14,957 bases of DNA from Halanaerobiales bacterium (GTDB lineage: Bacteria > Bacillota_F > Halanaerobiia > DY22613). The position numbers and the translations under genes were made by a program. Of the stretch, positions 1 to 7,502 are shown in pieces. The notes beneath the pieces are model-generated. The model worked only from the letters and a program-made list of their open reading frames with translations. It ran no database searches and was not told where the DNA came from. How positions within the stretch are numbered: position 1 is the first letter of the stretch; each line of letters opens with the position of its first letter. The stretch covers positions 1-14,957 of the forward strand of contig JAGMES010000104.1 of assembly GCA_023128035.1 (NCBI GenBank), in the 5' to 3' direction.

Positions 1-87
1 GTTGATTCGACTGAATAGTTACCATAGATTTTGCTTATTTTTCAGTAATCCACTCTATAGATGGGGGTTTCGCCTTATGAAATATCG

Positions 88-795
88 TTAAAAAATACAC
101 TTTGCTATTATACGTATTTGGTAAATATCAAGTTTATCTAATTGCAATAAAATATTCTTCGAAACATCGATTTGTTGAAAGTCATGAGGATTATTTTTAA
201 TATACTTCACAATTCTCTTGAATATTATAGTATTGGCTTTTCCATGAGGTGAGCTGTTATTTATATCTTGACTCATAAGGGCATCTAATGAATAGTAAGG
301 AGATTCACCATAATATAATTCAGTTAGTTTTGCTTTATATTCAAGAGCAGCTGAAAATCCTCTTGTTCGTTTAGTCAAAGCATATATACATATTTTAATC
401 ATTGATATAATTTTATTCATATCAATGGTATGTTGACCTTCATGTGCAATGATAGATATCTGATATACAGTTTGATAAAATCTTTTAAAGAAATATTTTT
501 TCTGTTCTTTTTCACTATCATATTTTCTTATGGCTTCATTATAGATCTCATTTATAAATTTTAATTGAAACCGGTAATTTAACCCTTCAGAATAAAACAC
601 TTCTTCCACAGCATATGTGTCATATAATAAATCTTTGTCTACCTTCTCATTCCATGTTTTAGATATTCTTTCATCAGTAATAGCTTTCCAGTACTTACTA
701 ATGGATTTATTTCTATCTGACACATAATAAACAGTGCTTTTTACTTTTGGACTTACCCAGCCTCCAGTTCCTTTTCGAAATATTTCCATGCCCAA
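88..795 (-). CDS. HExxH metallopeptidase-like domain, frameshifted from the upstream TPR gene
   Basis: The 235-codon frame carries IIAHEGQHTIDM at about residues 116-126, an HExxH zinc-binding motif (HEGQH, 118-122). An acidic helix follows at about 148-165 (SAALEYKAKLTEL), whose Glu152 could be the third zinc ligand as in gluzincins. No signal peptide or membrane segment is visible, so a cytoplasmic protein is expected. The only starts are a TTG at 795 and an ATG at 789, both inside the preceding TPR frame and neither with a Shine-Dalgarno site. The 43-bp overlap is in the -1 frame and the sense runs on naturally from the TPR end (AWKYFEKELE, then GWVSPKVKS). I infer that this is the C-terminal domain of one TPR-metallopeptidase separated by a one-base deletion. 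Family and substrate are not recognised. A translationally coupled separate protein is the alternative. Confidence 0.6.
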   Translation of the reverse strand: MGMEIFRKGTGGWVSPKVKSTVYYVSDRNKSISKYWKAITDERISKTWNEKVDKDLLYDTYAVEEVFYSEGLNYRFQLKFINEIYNEAIRKYDSEKEQKKYFFKRFYQTVYQISIIAHEGQHTIDMNKIISMIKICIYALTKRTRGFSAALEYKAKLTELYYGESPYYSLDALMSQDINNSSPHGKANTIIFKRIVKYIKNNPHDFQQIDVSKNILLQLDKLDIYQIRIIAKCIF

Positions 796-1919
796 GTAGG
801 ATAATTTTGATCTATGTCCATCCCTAATTCAATACATTGAATCTTCCCTTTTTTATTCCAATAGTTTACAATTGAGTTTTGCTTATTTATTACATAGGAA
901 GTATATGTCCCGTACAATTGTTTTCTTTCAAAGAAATCTTCAATATGTAACTTAAATTCTTTTAAATAAAATTTACGAATTTCCTTCCATGATTTCCTAT
1001 TAATCTTTCGGGGTAGGTTTTTTAGTTCTTTATAATAACATGCTAATCTACGTAATATACTATAAAGTATCTGTTTATGCTTTGTTATTTTTCTTTTTTC
1101 TCCGTGAATTATAGAATTATATATTTCCAAACTGGTTTCCTTAAACTCTTCTAAAATCCTTAAATAATCTTCTATAATTTCAACTTTATTCACAATATCA
1201 GAAAGAGATGAGTCTATCTTTAATGCTTTCTTATATACAATAGCTGCATCTTTATATAAAGTCGCTTCATAATAACTATTTCCAAGTTGTATAAGGTTAG
1301 AATAATCTATAGAATGAATTTCAATATCTTCTATTGATTTTTTTATGTTCTTGCTATTTAATTCAATAGTTCCCTCAACTTCTTTTTCATCAATTAGATT
1401 ATCCATTTTCCATAACTCAAAGGCTTGCATATATTCTCCATTTTCAACATATGTGACTCTGACCTTTCTTATTGCATGTATACATAGTGGATCCGCTTCA
1501 ATTGCACTCTGGAAATATTTCTTACTTTCCTTGTTATTACCCATACTTAAATAACAATCCCCTATTTGTGCAAGTATGTCTGAATCTAATGAAGTCAGTT
1601 TTTCTAAAGCTTTTTTATAGCTTTCAATAGCTGTATTGAACTTTTTCTCATCATTATAAATATCACCTTTAATTTTATAACTTTGATATTCATCATTTGA
1701 AACTTCAATGGCTTTATTAATTATTTCATGAGCTTTCAAATAATCTTTCTCAAAATAAAAGTATAAATGTGAAAGAAATCGATATGCCTCTGTTAACCTA
1801 TCATCTATATTTATAGCTTTTTCTGTTAAACTAATTGCTGCCATTAAATTAAATTGAAATAAATTTGTTTTGGCTTCTTCTAATAATTTCTCAGCACCAT
1901 ACTCTTTATTAGCTTTCAT
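753..1919 (-). CDS. TPR-repeat protein, probably the N-terminal part of a TPR-metallopeptidase
   Basis: This 388-residue protein consists mostly of tetratricopeptide helical hairpins. Repeats with the A-x-Y and A-I pattern run through about residues 8-165 (for example AIESYKKALEK and YFQSAIEADP), and a further one lies near 210-245 (GNSYYEATLYKDAAIVYKKAL). The last 140 residues are a basic, aromatic-rich helical region. TPRs are protein-protein interaction scaffolds. The start is the ATG at 1919 (MKANKEYGAEK) because a GGGGGA ribosome site lies about 7 bases upstream; the ATG at 1949 has none. The frame stops at 753, and the adjoining frame continues into an HExxH domain, so the native product was probably about 620 residues. 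There is no signal peptide. The partner is unknown. Confidence 0.75.
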   Translation of the reverse strand: MKANKEYGAEKLLEEAKTNLFQFNLMAAISLTEKAINIDDRLTEAYRFLSHLYFYFEKDYLKAHEIINKAIEVSNDEYQSYKIKGDIYNDEKKFNTAIESYKKALEKLTSLDSDILAQIGDCYLSMGNNKESKKYFQSAIEADPLCIHAIRKVRVTYVENGEYMQAFELWKMDNLIDEKEVEGTIELNSKNIKKSIEDIEIHSIDYSNLIQLGNSYYEATLYKDAAIVYKKALKIDSSLSDIVNKVEIIEDYLRILEEFKETSLEIYNSIIHGEKRKITKHKQILYSILRRLACYYKELKNLPRKINRKSWKEIRKFYLKEFKLHIEDFFERKQLYGTYTSYVINKQNSIVNYWNKKGKIQCIELGMDIDQNYPTWAWKYFEKELEAG

Positions 1920-1980
1920 AAGGATTCCCCCGTGAAATTCAAATATCATATGTAAAATTTACTTACTTTTTCTTGCGAAC

Positions 1981-2700
1981 TCACAAATCTTCAATCCAAT
2001 TGCATATTGTTTTTATTAGATAATTTCCTTCACCTTCCTCCAATGACCTTCCAAACTTAATGGTTTTTTCTTTATAGTCAAAACCAATTACACCTCCTCC
2101 AAATCCCCAAAACTCTTTTATACTTAGAAATCTGTTAGTATCAGATACTAACCTTATATTTGTAACCAATTCAAATGAATATTTTTTTATTACTGAAAAA
2201 CTAAAAACCATTCGTTTAATAACTATCTCTTGAGGTGATACGATTATAACTTCTTTAGATGCAACATTCCAAGATAAAAGAAATAATATTAATAAAGAAA
2301 TACCAGTCCATAAATATATTAAAAAAATATTCATCTGTTGATATTGGGAATAGCCACTTATCCAAGAGATAAAAAATAACATTAAAAAGATATTTAGAAA
2401 AGTTATCTTTCTTAGAGGTAATATAATTATTAACTGTTTATTCTCTTCCTGTATTTTTGCTATCCCTCTTAATTTGGGTTTAACTAAAAATTTAACTTTT
2501 TGTTGTATATGTAATCCTTTATATTTTTCAATAATATTTATTATTTTGTTACTTTCTTCTTTGCTGATGGAATTTCCAAATTTAATTGTATTAATGCCAT
2601 AATCAAATGAAATTTTACCAATACCATAACCTATAAATAAAGATAAAAGATCTTTATAAAAATAATTATATCTCACTGATGACAATCTAATACTATTCAC
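1981..2700 (-). CDS. C-terminal part of a tandemly duplicated two-domain membrane protein
   Basis: The frame of 239 codons from a GTG at 2700 is probably not an independent gene. It has no ribosome site and is in the same frame as the small ORF upstream, separated only by TAA at 2724-2722. Residues 1-60 match the end of the same protein: FDYGINTIKFG near 32-42 recurs as FDYKEKTIKFG near 207-217, each followed by an acidic helix. Residues 70-98 (FLVKPKLRGIAKI) resemble the N-terminus of the upstream ORF. The piece therefore holds the tail of domain copy 1 and all of copy 2. Copy 2 has two membrane segments (about 99-115 and 124-143), then a beta-rich module (KEVIIVSPQEIVIKR, TNIRLVSD). This looks like a small membrane-anchored PH/DUF304-like fold, but the family is not firmly recognised. 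Confidence 0.6.
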   Translation of the reverse strand: MNSIRLSSVRYNYFYKDLLSLFIGYGIGKISFDYGINTIKFGNSISKEESNKIINIIEKYKGLHIQQKVKFLVKPKLRGIAKIQEENKQLIIILPLRKITFLNIFLMLFFISWISGYSQYQQMNIFLIYLWTGISLLILFLLSWNVASKEVIIVSPQEIVIKRMVFSFSVIKKYSFELVTNIRLVSDTNRFLSIKEFWGFGGGVIGFDYKEKTIKFGRSLEEGEGNYLIKTICNWIEDL

Positions 2701-2721
2701 TTCTGATGCTATATAGTTTTT

Positions 2722-2931
2722 TTAAAAACCTATTCCAAATATTTTTCTTTCAATTCCAAGAACGTCTTTGGTGATTGTAATAATTTCTTTACCACCTAAA
2801 TTCCATCCTAAAAGCCAAAAAACCGAAAATATAACTAACAATATATTGGTTTCAGACGAAATGGTAATTTTTAGCTGATGGTTAGATCTATTAATTTTTG
2901 CTATTTCTTTTGACTTTGTAAAAGCTATCAT
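2722..2931 (-). CDS. N-terminal part of the duplicated membrane protein, ended by a premature TAA
   Basis: This is the true start of the gene that continues to 1981. ATG 2931 follows a perfect GGAG site (GAAAGGAGATATAAA). The 69 residues give a basic N-terminus, one hydrophobic segment (about 30-47, LLVIFSVFWLLGWNLGG) and the strand GKEIITI ending in ERKIFGIGF. The second domain copy downstream has the equivalent SWNVASKEVIIV and IKRMVFSF. The TAA follows GIGF; reading through it gives KNYIASEVNSIRL, which aligns with KKYSFELVTNIRL of copy 2. I therefore interpret the TAA as a nonsense mutation (or sequencing error) in a gene of about 315 codons. Function is unknown. Confidence 0.6.
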   Translation of the reverse strand: MIAFTKSKEIAKINRSNHQLKITISSETNILLVIFSVFWLLGWNLGGKEIITITKDVLGIERKIFGIGF

Positions 2932-3083
2932 TTTATATCTCCTTTCAAAACCTACCTATGTCTTTCGATATATTTTCGGCACATGAATTTGGGACTTCAG
3001 ATAAAAGTAAGATTCTTGCTTCTTATGATTATTTGAGATAGCTATAAGCCCCATTAATTCATTAGATGGCTTTTATTCCAACT

Positions 3084-3533
3084 TTAAAAAGGAATATCTA
3101 TAAAATTCTCATCTTCCTCATTAAAATCAACTGGATTATCAAAAACTCCATCCCATAATCTTGGGTTAAAGAATTCATAATTTTCATCATACTCATCTGG
3201 GATCTCGCTCTCTTCTACCACATACCATTCAAGCTCATCATCAAATTTAGGATAGAACCAATCTTCAATTCTCTGGGCAGTTTTTCTAACATTCTCACGT
3301 TTATCATTTAAAAAATCATTTAACATCTTTTTGTTACTCTTCGAGAGATTTGAGTACTTACATAAATTGTATAACCTATTTATATCTATTCCCTCTTGCT
3401 GCTCTTCAGGCGATTTCTTTGAACATTTCTTACAAATATGCCGTGTATGGCCTTTGCCAGAAAATCTCTCATTTGCTTTCCTGTTACCACAAACAATACA
3501 ATAATGTCCACTTTTACGTTTCTTTTTTGCCAT
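3084..3533 (-). CDS. Small zinc-ribbon protein of unknown function
   Basis: The product has 149 residues. Cys12-x2-Cys15 and Cys34-x2-Cys37 form a zinc ribbon or treble clef within a lysine-rich N-terminal 45 residues (MAKKKRKSG...GNRKANERFSGKGHTRHICKKC). A helical stretch follows (about 55-90), then a very acidic C-terminal tail (DDELEW, DEYDENYEFF, NEEDENF). The ATG at 3533 is chosen because GGTGAT lies 7 bases upstream; the in-frame ATG at 3554 has no such site. The basic ribbon plus acidic tail suggests a nucleic-acid or protein-binding role, but this is inference. I recall similar unnamed proteins in Clostridia. It lies alone between two membrane-protein genes on the same strand, with gaps over 150 bp on both sides. 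Confidence 0.7.
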   Translation of the reverse strand: MAKKKRKSGHYCIVCGNRKANERFSGKGHTRHICKKCSKKSPEEQQEGIDINRLYNLCKYSNLSKSNKKMLNDFLNDKRENVRKTAQRIEDWFYPKFDDELEWYVVEESEIPDEYDENYEFFNPRLWDGVFDNPVDFNEEDENFIDIPF

Positions 3534-3695
3534 TCTTATTATCACCCATTTCACTTTTTGATCAAACTAGTCTCATTTTTAATAATTACCTTTTTTCCAC
3601 TTTGCAAATCTTCTCCTCACCAATATGAACCAATCCCGAACAGTTATGTAAGTTTGATGAAAGTTGTCTTTGAACAATTAGAAAAGGTGTTTGGT

Positions 3696-4352
3696 TTAAG
3701 ATTTAGCTATGTTCTTTCTCAATTGCATACCAACCCATAATAACACACTTGGAATTATAAAAGTAATGAAAAATAGATTATCTTGCAAGCCAAGATAATT
3801 AAAGCCAATAAATGGAGAGGTCAAAAATACATTAATTGTGTTCATTGATATATTAAGGCTTTCTATTTTATTCAAATCGGCAAGTTGAAATATAAACCAA
3901 GAGCTTATAAAAAGAGATGGTATTGATACAACCGAAAGAAAGTTAAATAAAGAGCTTTTGTGATAAATAAATAAAAATCCAACAAAAACATATAATAGTA
4001 ATGACACAAAAATTCCAATAGGATAACCTGCGTATAGCATCCCAATAATGCACAATACTATATGAGCTATTAACGAATAAAAATTATTATGGAGAATAAA
4101 AATAATATTGCTTTCTATATTATTTTTTTCTAGGAGATGCTGTACTATATATTTAAATAGTAAAGAAAAAAGCAACCCCGATATTATATACGATGAAGGT
4201 AATAAAACATCTAAGTTATCAATATACAAAATATTTGTATTTATAAACAACCAGACAAATGAAGGTTTATTAAGTCTACCAACAATTATACCTATAGCAA
4301 AACCCAATATTAATACAATAAAGGAAATCATTCTTTTTGAACCTGAAGTCAT
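3696..4352 (-). CDS. Polytopic membrane protein of unknown function
   Basis: The 218-residue product has about six hydrophobic segments, at roughly 9-24, 47-70, 93-108, 112-132, 139-157 and 192-209, and a short positive C-terminus (LRKNIAKS). ATG 4352 is preceded by GAGGTGATATA, a good ribosome site at proper spacing, so this start is firm. No transporter, protease or sensor motif was recognised. There are no paired cysteines, no HExxH and no nucleotide-binding loop. Neighbours on the same strand are an unrelated zinc-ribbon gene downstream and the truncated DUF6155 gene upstream, so the context gives no function. Confidence 0.65.
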   Translation of the reverse strand: MTSGSKRMISFIVLILGFAIGIIVGRLNKPSFVWLFINTNILYIDNLDVLLPSSYIISGLLFSLLFKYIVQHLLEKNNIESNIIFILHNNFYSLIAHIVLCIIGMLYAGYPIGIFVSLLLYVFVGFLFIYHKSSLFNFLSVVSIPSLFISSWFIFQLADLNKIESLNISMNTINVFLTSPFIGFNYLGLQDNLFFITFIIPSVLLWVGMQLRKNIAKS

Positions 4353-4394
4353 TATATCACCTCTGCATTATGAAAGGTATTGTCAAAAGTTTTA

Positions 4395-4418
4395 AAGGTT
4401 TTTAACCCCTAAAACCTT
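4395..4418 (-). other. Hairpin in the leader of the membrane-protein gene
   Basis: AAGGTTTT (4395-4402) and AAAACCTT (4411-4418) are perfect inverted arms around a 9-base loop. AGGTAT just outside and ATACCT just after the second arm can extend the stem with bulges. It lies 43 bases upstream of the start at 4352, so in the transcript it could act as a leader structure or a weak terminator of upstream readthrough. There is no strong U-run. Confidence 0.3.
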
Positions 4419-4549
4419 GATACCTCTACATTTTTCTATTAAAAATTTGCTGTTTTAACTTTCCTAGTTTAGCAGGTGTCGGCGGCTTTAATGCTCAACC
4501 CTTATGGTATCAAACCAATTTTTTTATATCTTTTCTTACACTTACAAAC

Positions 4550-4879
4550 TTAATTAATAGTAAACTCAACACCATTCTCAACATAGGACAACATTAAGTC
4601 AGCAACATTCTCTGATTGAGTAGAGACTTTTTTAAAATCAGATATTGCTTTTTTCATAACAGAATATCGTAATTTAGGTGGTTCATGCCAAAATTCTTTA
4701 TATATTATCATCCGATATTTTACTAAGATATCTAATTCATTCTCAGGACTAATTTTTGACTGATAATATTCTTTAACTTTTGGAAATAACCTATATAATT
4801 CCTTTATCTCCTCTTTAAGCTCTTTTTCTGTTTTTTTTGATAAATACCGATTTACTTCTCTTAATCCAACTTTCTTCAT
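4550..4879 (-). CDS. DUF6155-like protein, C-terminally truncated
   Basis: The 109 residues begin MKKVGLREVNRYLSKKTEKE and contain LFPKVKEYYQSKI, ILVKYRMIIYKEFW, LRYSVMKKAISDFKKVS and LMLSYVENGVEF. From memory these match the conserved run of DUF6155 proteins, which are normally about 160-175 residues. This frame ends at GVEFTIN, where the family continues with a Thr-Tyr-Gly-type segment and another 50-60 residues. No continuation was found in any frame in 4395-4549, so the 3' end seems to have been lost by deletion rather than a point mutation. The start is well supported (AGAGGT, then ATG 4879). The biochemical function of the family is unknown to me. Confidence 0.65.
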   Translation of the reverse strand: MKKVGLREVNRYLSKKTEKELKEEIKELYRLFPKVKEYYQSKISPENELDILVKYRMIIYKEFWHEPPKLRYSVMKKAISDFKKVSTQSENVADLMLSYVENGVEFTIN

Positions 4880-4895
4880 TCTGCTTACCTCTTCT

Positions 4896-5102
4896 TCATA
4901 GAATTTTTATAGTTTTCTCATAAAACAAAATTAAGCAAGGCCAAACATCTCCTTCAAGAATATTATGAAAGTATGACAAAGGAGTGATAAATTTCATCTT
5001 CGAACCATGAATCCAATCATAATGCAAGTAAATAATTGCCAGTACTGTACTGTGAAGAAGTTTATCTGATGTAGTTGGTATATCCGCTTCCTTCGCCCTC
5101 AA
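4896..5102 (-). CDS. Short ORF, probable relic ahead of the DUF6155 gene
   Basis: The 68 codons start at a TTG (5102) with TAG two codons upstream in the same frame. A GAGAGGT site lies about 13 bases away, too far for an ideal start. Composition is protein-like (IYLHYDWIHGSKMKFI, FHNILEGDVWPCLILFYEK), but no family was recognised. It ends 16 bases before the DUF6155 start. It could be the last piece of a lost gene that shared the operon, or a chance frame. Confidence 0.3.
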   Translation of the reverse strand: MRAKEADIPTTSDKLLHSTVLAIIYLHYDWIHGSKMKFITPLSYFHNILEGDVWPCLILFYEKTIKIL

Positions 5103-5107
5103 TAACT

Positions 5108-5155
5108 AACCACTTACCTCTCATTTATAGTTAGTTTCCAGTGGTTTTTTCTATT
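5108..5155 (+). terminator. Possible weak terminator
   Basis: AACCACT (5108-5114) pairs with AGTGGTT (5140-5146), followed by TTTTCTATTTTT. The 25-base loop is large, and an alternative CTAAC/GTTAG pairing competes. No plus-strand gene precedes it, so it may be a relic or chance. Confidence 0.25.
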
Positions 5156-5410
5156 TTTAAAAGTGAAACTCTAATACAATTTCCCCCTCTACCATAAATT
5201 TCTTTATATATTTCATTCTACTTGAGTATCTGATTCTCCTTTTCTAAAGAAAAAACTGTTCATGTTATCATTGTCCTATATTTTCTGTTATCGAATTATT
5301 TATATTCTTTTTTTCTGATACTTTTCATATATTTTAGAGTACAATATTTTGTTATTGTAAATAAAAATGGAAGTGTTTATTTTGTGGAATCCACATATTC
5401 CTGCCGCTTT

Positions 5411-5500
5411 TGCTAAGAACGTAAAGGTTTTTGTTTGTAGTTATGCCCATAACGACCACATTCCAAATAAAACAAATGTTATAGATATTTTCATCACATA
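5411..5500 (+). repeat. Long imperfect direct repeat, copy 1 (TTATGCCCATAACGACC core)
   Basis: Positions 5411-5466 align without gaps to 13202-13257 with 6 mismatches in about 56, and the similarity continues loosely to about 5500. The core has TTTTTGTTTGTA, then the near-palindrome GTTATG-CC-CATAAC, then GACCACATT. In this copy TTTTGTTTGTA (5429-5439) is also matched by inverted TACAAACAAAA at 5520-5530. The nature is unknown: a recombination site, the end of a mobile element or a MITE-like repeat are all possible. Confidence 0.65.
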
Positions 5501-5699
5501 TTTCTAAATAATTTATAAATACAAACAAAATATGTTATATTATAAGCGTAGTAACACTCACTAATATTCTTGTTCTCTCAATGCATAGGAGATGCCGCAA
5601 TAATGGAAGGACATTAAAGGTAGAGTCATATCATACAACACGATGTAGATTAAGCACAAATCGCAAAAAAAAGACAGAAGGAGGTGTACTGAATCTCTT

Positions 5700-5729
5700 T
5701 TGAGCCAGAAAATGCTACCCAGATATAAT
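5700..5729 (+). promoter_or_regulatory. Sigma-A-type promoter for the first C11 peptidase
   Basis: TTGAGC (5700-5705) and a consensus TATAAT (5724-5729) are separated by 18 bases. Transcription would begin near 5736, giving a leader of about 44 bases before the start codon at 5780. No operator-like repeat overlaps it. Confidence 0.5.
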
Positions 5730-5779
5730 ACTAAACCTGCAAGGTAATTTTTAAAATCACAAATTGAGGAGGAATGAAA

Positions 5780-7456
5780 ATGTCTAAACGTTTATTAATT
5801 TCCCTATTGATTCTCATCGTTGGAATCGTAAGTCTGTCTGGTTGTTTAACTAAGTCTATTGTAAATGAATTGAATAACGAAGCAGTTCTATTGACTACTC
5901 TTCCAGTTGAGTGGAACTTTATTGTATATCTCGATGGCGATAACAACCTGGAATCATATGCCATTTCAGACATGAACGAAATGGAACAGGTTGGCTCAGA
6001 TGCGAATATCAACATATTGGCATTAGTAGACCGCCATCCAGATTATGATACTACCAACGGGGACTGGACTGGGACCCGGTTATATCGGATTACCAAAGAT
6101 GTAAACAACTCTTCAACCATTGTCTCCGAACTGGTACAAGATTACGGCGAACTTGATATGTCTAATCCTCAAACACTGAAAGATTTTATCGTCAACTGTC
6201 AACAGCTTTATCCATCTAACAGAACCGTCCTGACTCTGTGGAACCACGGTGATGGGATTTATCCAAGAAACGGTGCTGACTTAAACGAAAATAAAGGTAT
6301 CTGCTGGGATGATACAACCGGTTCAGGTGCATGGGATTGTCTGACCGGTAATGAAATAGCTACTGCTCTTGCAGAAGCCCGGGCAATCACTGGTAATAAT
6401 ATTGATATTATCAATATGGATGCTTGTCTGATGCAACAGTTGGAAGTGGCTTATGAATGGCAGTATGAAATGTCTTACTTGGTTGGTTCACAAGAGGTTG
6501 TTCCAGGCGACGGCAACAATTATGAAGGATGTCTCGCAGCTTTACAAAATAATCCAACTCAAACCACACTGGACTATGCTAAAGCATTAGTTGACGATTA
6601 CTCTACAAACTATAGCAGAATGAAAACCACCTATTCTGCAATGAGCTTTGGAGTAGAATTTGATAATCTGGTCACTGCCTTTGATGCTTTCGCTACAGCA
6701 ATGTATCAGACCACAGATCTTGGTGCAGTTACTAAAGCTCGAAGAGCTGCAACCTCGTTTACTTATGATGAATATGTAGACCTCTATGATCTTGCAGGAG
6801 AATTAGCTATAAAAAGTAAAGATACTAATGTTGTAAGTACGGCTAATACTTTAAAAACTGCTATTTCCAGTGCTGTCGTTTACCACAAAGAAACAGGCAC
6901 TTTTGTAGGTAAAGCTTTTGGCGTTTCAATCTTCCTGGCTAATGCTGATGAATGGCCAGTATATTCTGATCCAAACCAATATGTTAGCTTCCCACTTTCT
7001 ATCGACACCAACTGGGATGAATTCATTTTGCGGTATGTTCAGTACACAGGTGGTACTGAAACTACTAACACCTCTGTGTTAGGTGTTGACATGACTTGGG
7101 AAGAAGGTAACGTTGACTTAGGCGTTATGGAACCAAATAATAGTTACTACTGGATTTCAGAAGGAACATCAGCAAACGGTATCTTCTCCGCCGATATGAA
7201 TAATGGTGGAAAAGAAACCTGGGCTATTAACAGTTACCATGCTTTAGGTAAGTATAGCCCAATGGTCTATAGTAATGACTATACAGGTAATATAAACCTT
7301 AAATTAAACTTCAGAGGTGAAACCTATAATATAATGCTCAATGTAGCTCCAGGTTATGGGTATCTAATCGACGACCTCAAGATTAAAATCGTTCAAGGTG
7401 TACGACAACTTACATATAAAGTTGTTCAAAAACCTTTCCGCATGACAAATAGTTAG
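5780..7456 (+). CDS. Clostripain-family (C11) cysteine peptidase, lipoprotein
   Basis: This 558-residue secreted endopeptidase is tethered by a lipid. A lysine/arginine start, hydrophobic helix and lipobox LSGC put the lipidated cysteine at residue 22. The C11 domain begins at about residue 45 with WNFIVYLDGDNNLE. The catalytic dyad is visible as LWNHGDG (His156) and NMDACLMQ (Cys216). Family members usually cleave after Arg or Lys and need calcium; whether this one does is inference. The last 120 residues (VDMTWEEGNVDLGVMEPN, GIFSADMNNGGKE) form a beta-rich domain resembling DUF2135/YfaP-like modules. ATG 5780 is preferred over ATG 5774, because AGGAGG (5767-5772) is 7 bases from the former and 1 from the latter. 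The gene is closely similar to the C11 gene at 8338, indicating duplication. Confidence 0.9.
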   Translation: MSKRLLISLLILIVGIVSLSGCLTKSIVNELNNEAVLLTTLPVEWNFIVYLDGDNNLESYAISDMNEMEQVGSDANINILALVDRHPDYDTTNGDWTGTRLYRITKDVNNSSTIVSELVQDYGELDMSNPQTLKDFIVNCQQLYPSNRTVLTLWNHGDGIYPRNGADLNENKGICWDDTTGSGAWDCLTGNEIATALAEARAITGNNIDIINMDACLMQQLEVAYEWQYEMSYLVGSQEVVPGDGNNYEGCLAALQNNPTQTTLDYAKALVDDYSTNYSRMKTTYSAMSFGVEFDNLVTAFDAFATAMYQTTDLGAVTKARRAATSFTYDEYVDLYDLAGELAIKSKDTNVVSTANTLKTAISSAVVYHKETGTFVGKAFGVSIFLANADEWPVYSDPNQYVSFPLSIDTNWDEFILRYVQYTGGTETTNTSVLGVDMTWEEGNVDLGVMEPNNSYYWISEGTSANGIFSADMNNGGKETWAINSYHALGKYSPMVYSNDYTGNINLKLNFRGETYNIMLNVAPGYGYLIDDLKIKIVQGVRQLTYKVVQKPFRMTNS

Positions 7457-7465
7457 TCTTAAACT

Positions 7466-7502
7466 GGGGCTTTCTCCGGCCAAGTTGCCGGGGATGCCCT
7501 TG
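7466..7502 (+). terminator. GC-rich two-part hairpin after the first C11 gene
   Basis: CTCCGGC (7474-7480) pairs with GCCGGGG (7487-7493) around CAAGTT. An outer GGGGC (7466-7470) pairs with GCCCT (7496-7500). It starts 9 bases after the stop codon. Only a weak TTGTT follows, so it may be a partial terminator or an mRNA 3' stabiliser. Confidence 0.5.

Larger units (their letters stand above)
5103..5779. other. Long non-coding leader region upstream of the first C11 peptidase
   Basis: No convincing gene is present in these 677 bases. They hold a weak hairpin plus T-run (5108-5150), a 6+1+6 palindrome TGTGGAATCCACA near 5384, the first copy of the long repeat (5411-5500), inverted TTTTGTTTGTA/TACAAACAAAA arms (5429-5439 and 5520-5530), an orphan AAGGAGGTG (5678-5686) with no usable start after it, and a promoter at 5700-5729. 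I did not recognise a known riboswitch class. Confidence 0.6.

Noticed and set aside
753..795. Programmed -1 frameshifting between the TPR and HExxH frames
   Set aside because: The frames are in the right relation, but no X-XXY-YYZ slippery heptamer or obvious downstream pseudoknot was seen. A one-base deletion is simpler.
2722..2724. Stop-codon readthrough as a regulated mechanism for the duplicated membrane protein
   Set aside because: TAA is the least leaky stop codon and no stimulatory context was recognised. A nonsense mutation is more likely.
3350..3740. Plus-strand ORFs opposite the zinc-ribbon gene
   Set aside because: They are antisense to the well-supported zinc-ribbon gene and overlap the membrane-protein end. 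No ribosome site or recognisable family.
88..5102. Defence island or toxin-antitoxin system in the left minus-strand cluster
   Set aside because: No restriction, Abi, toxin-antitoxin or nuclease motif was recognised. The genes are unknown or broken and show no coherent operon structure.
5411..5530. CRISPR repeat
   Set aside because: Only two distant copies exist in the window, with no regular spacers and no cas genes.
7466..7502. c-di-GMP riboswitch, suggested by CTCCGGCC
   Set aside because: It follows a stop codon and lacks the GEMM core elements. It fits a simple two-part hairpin.
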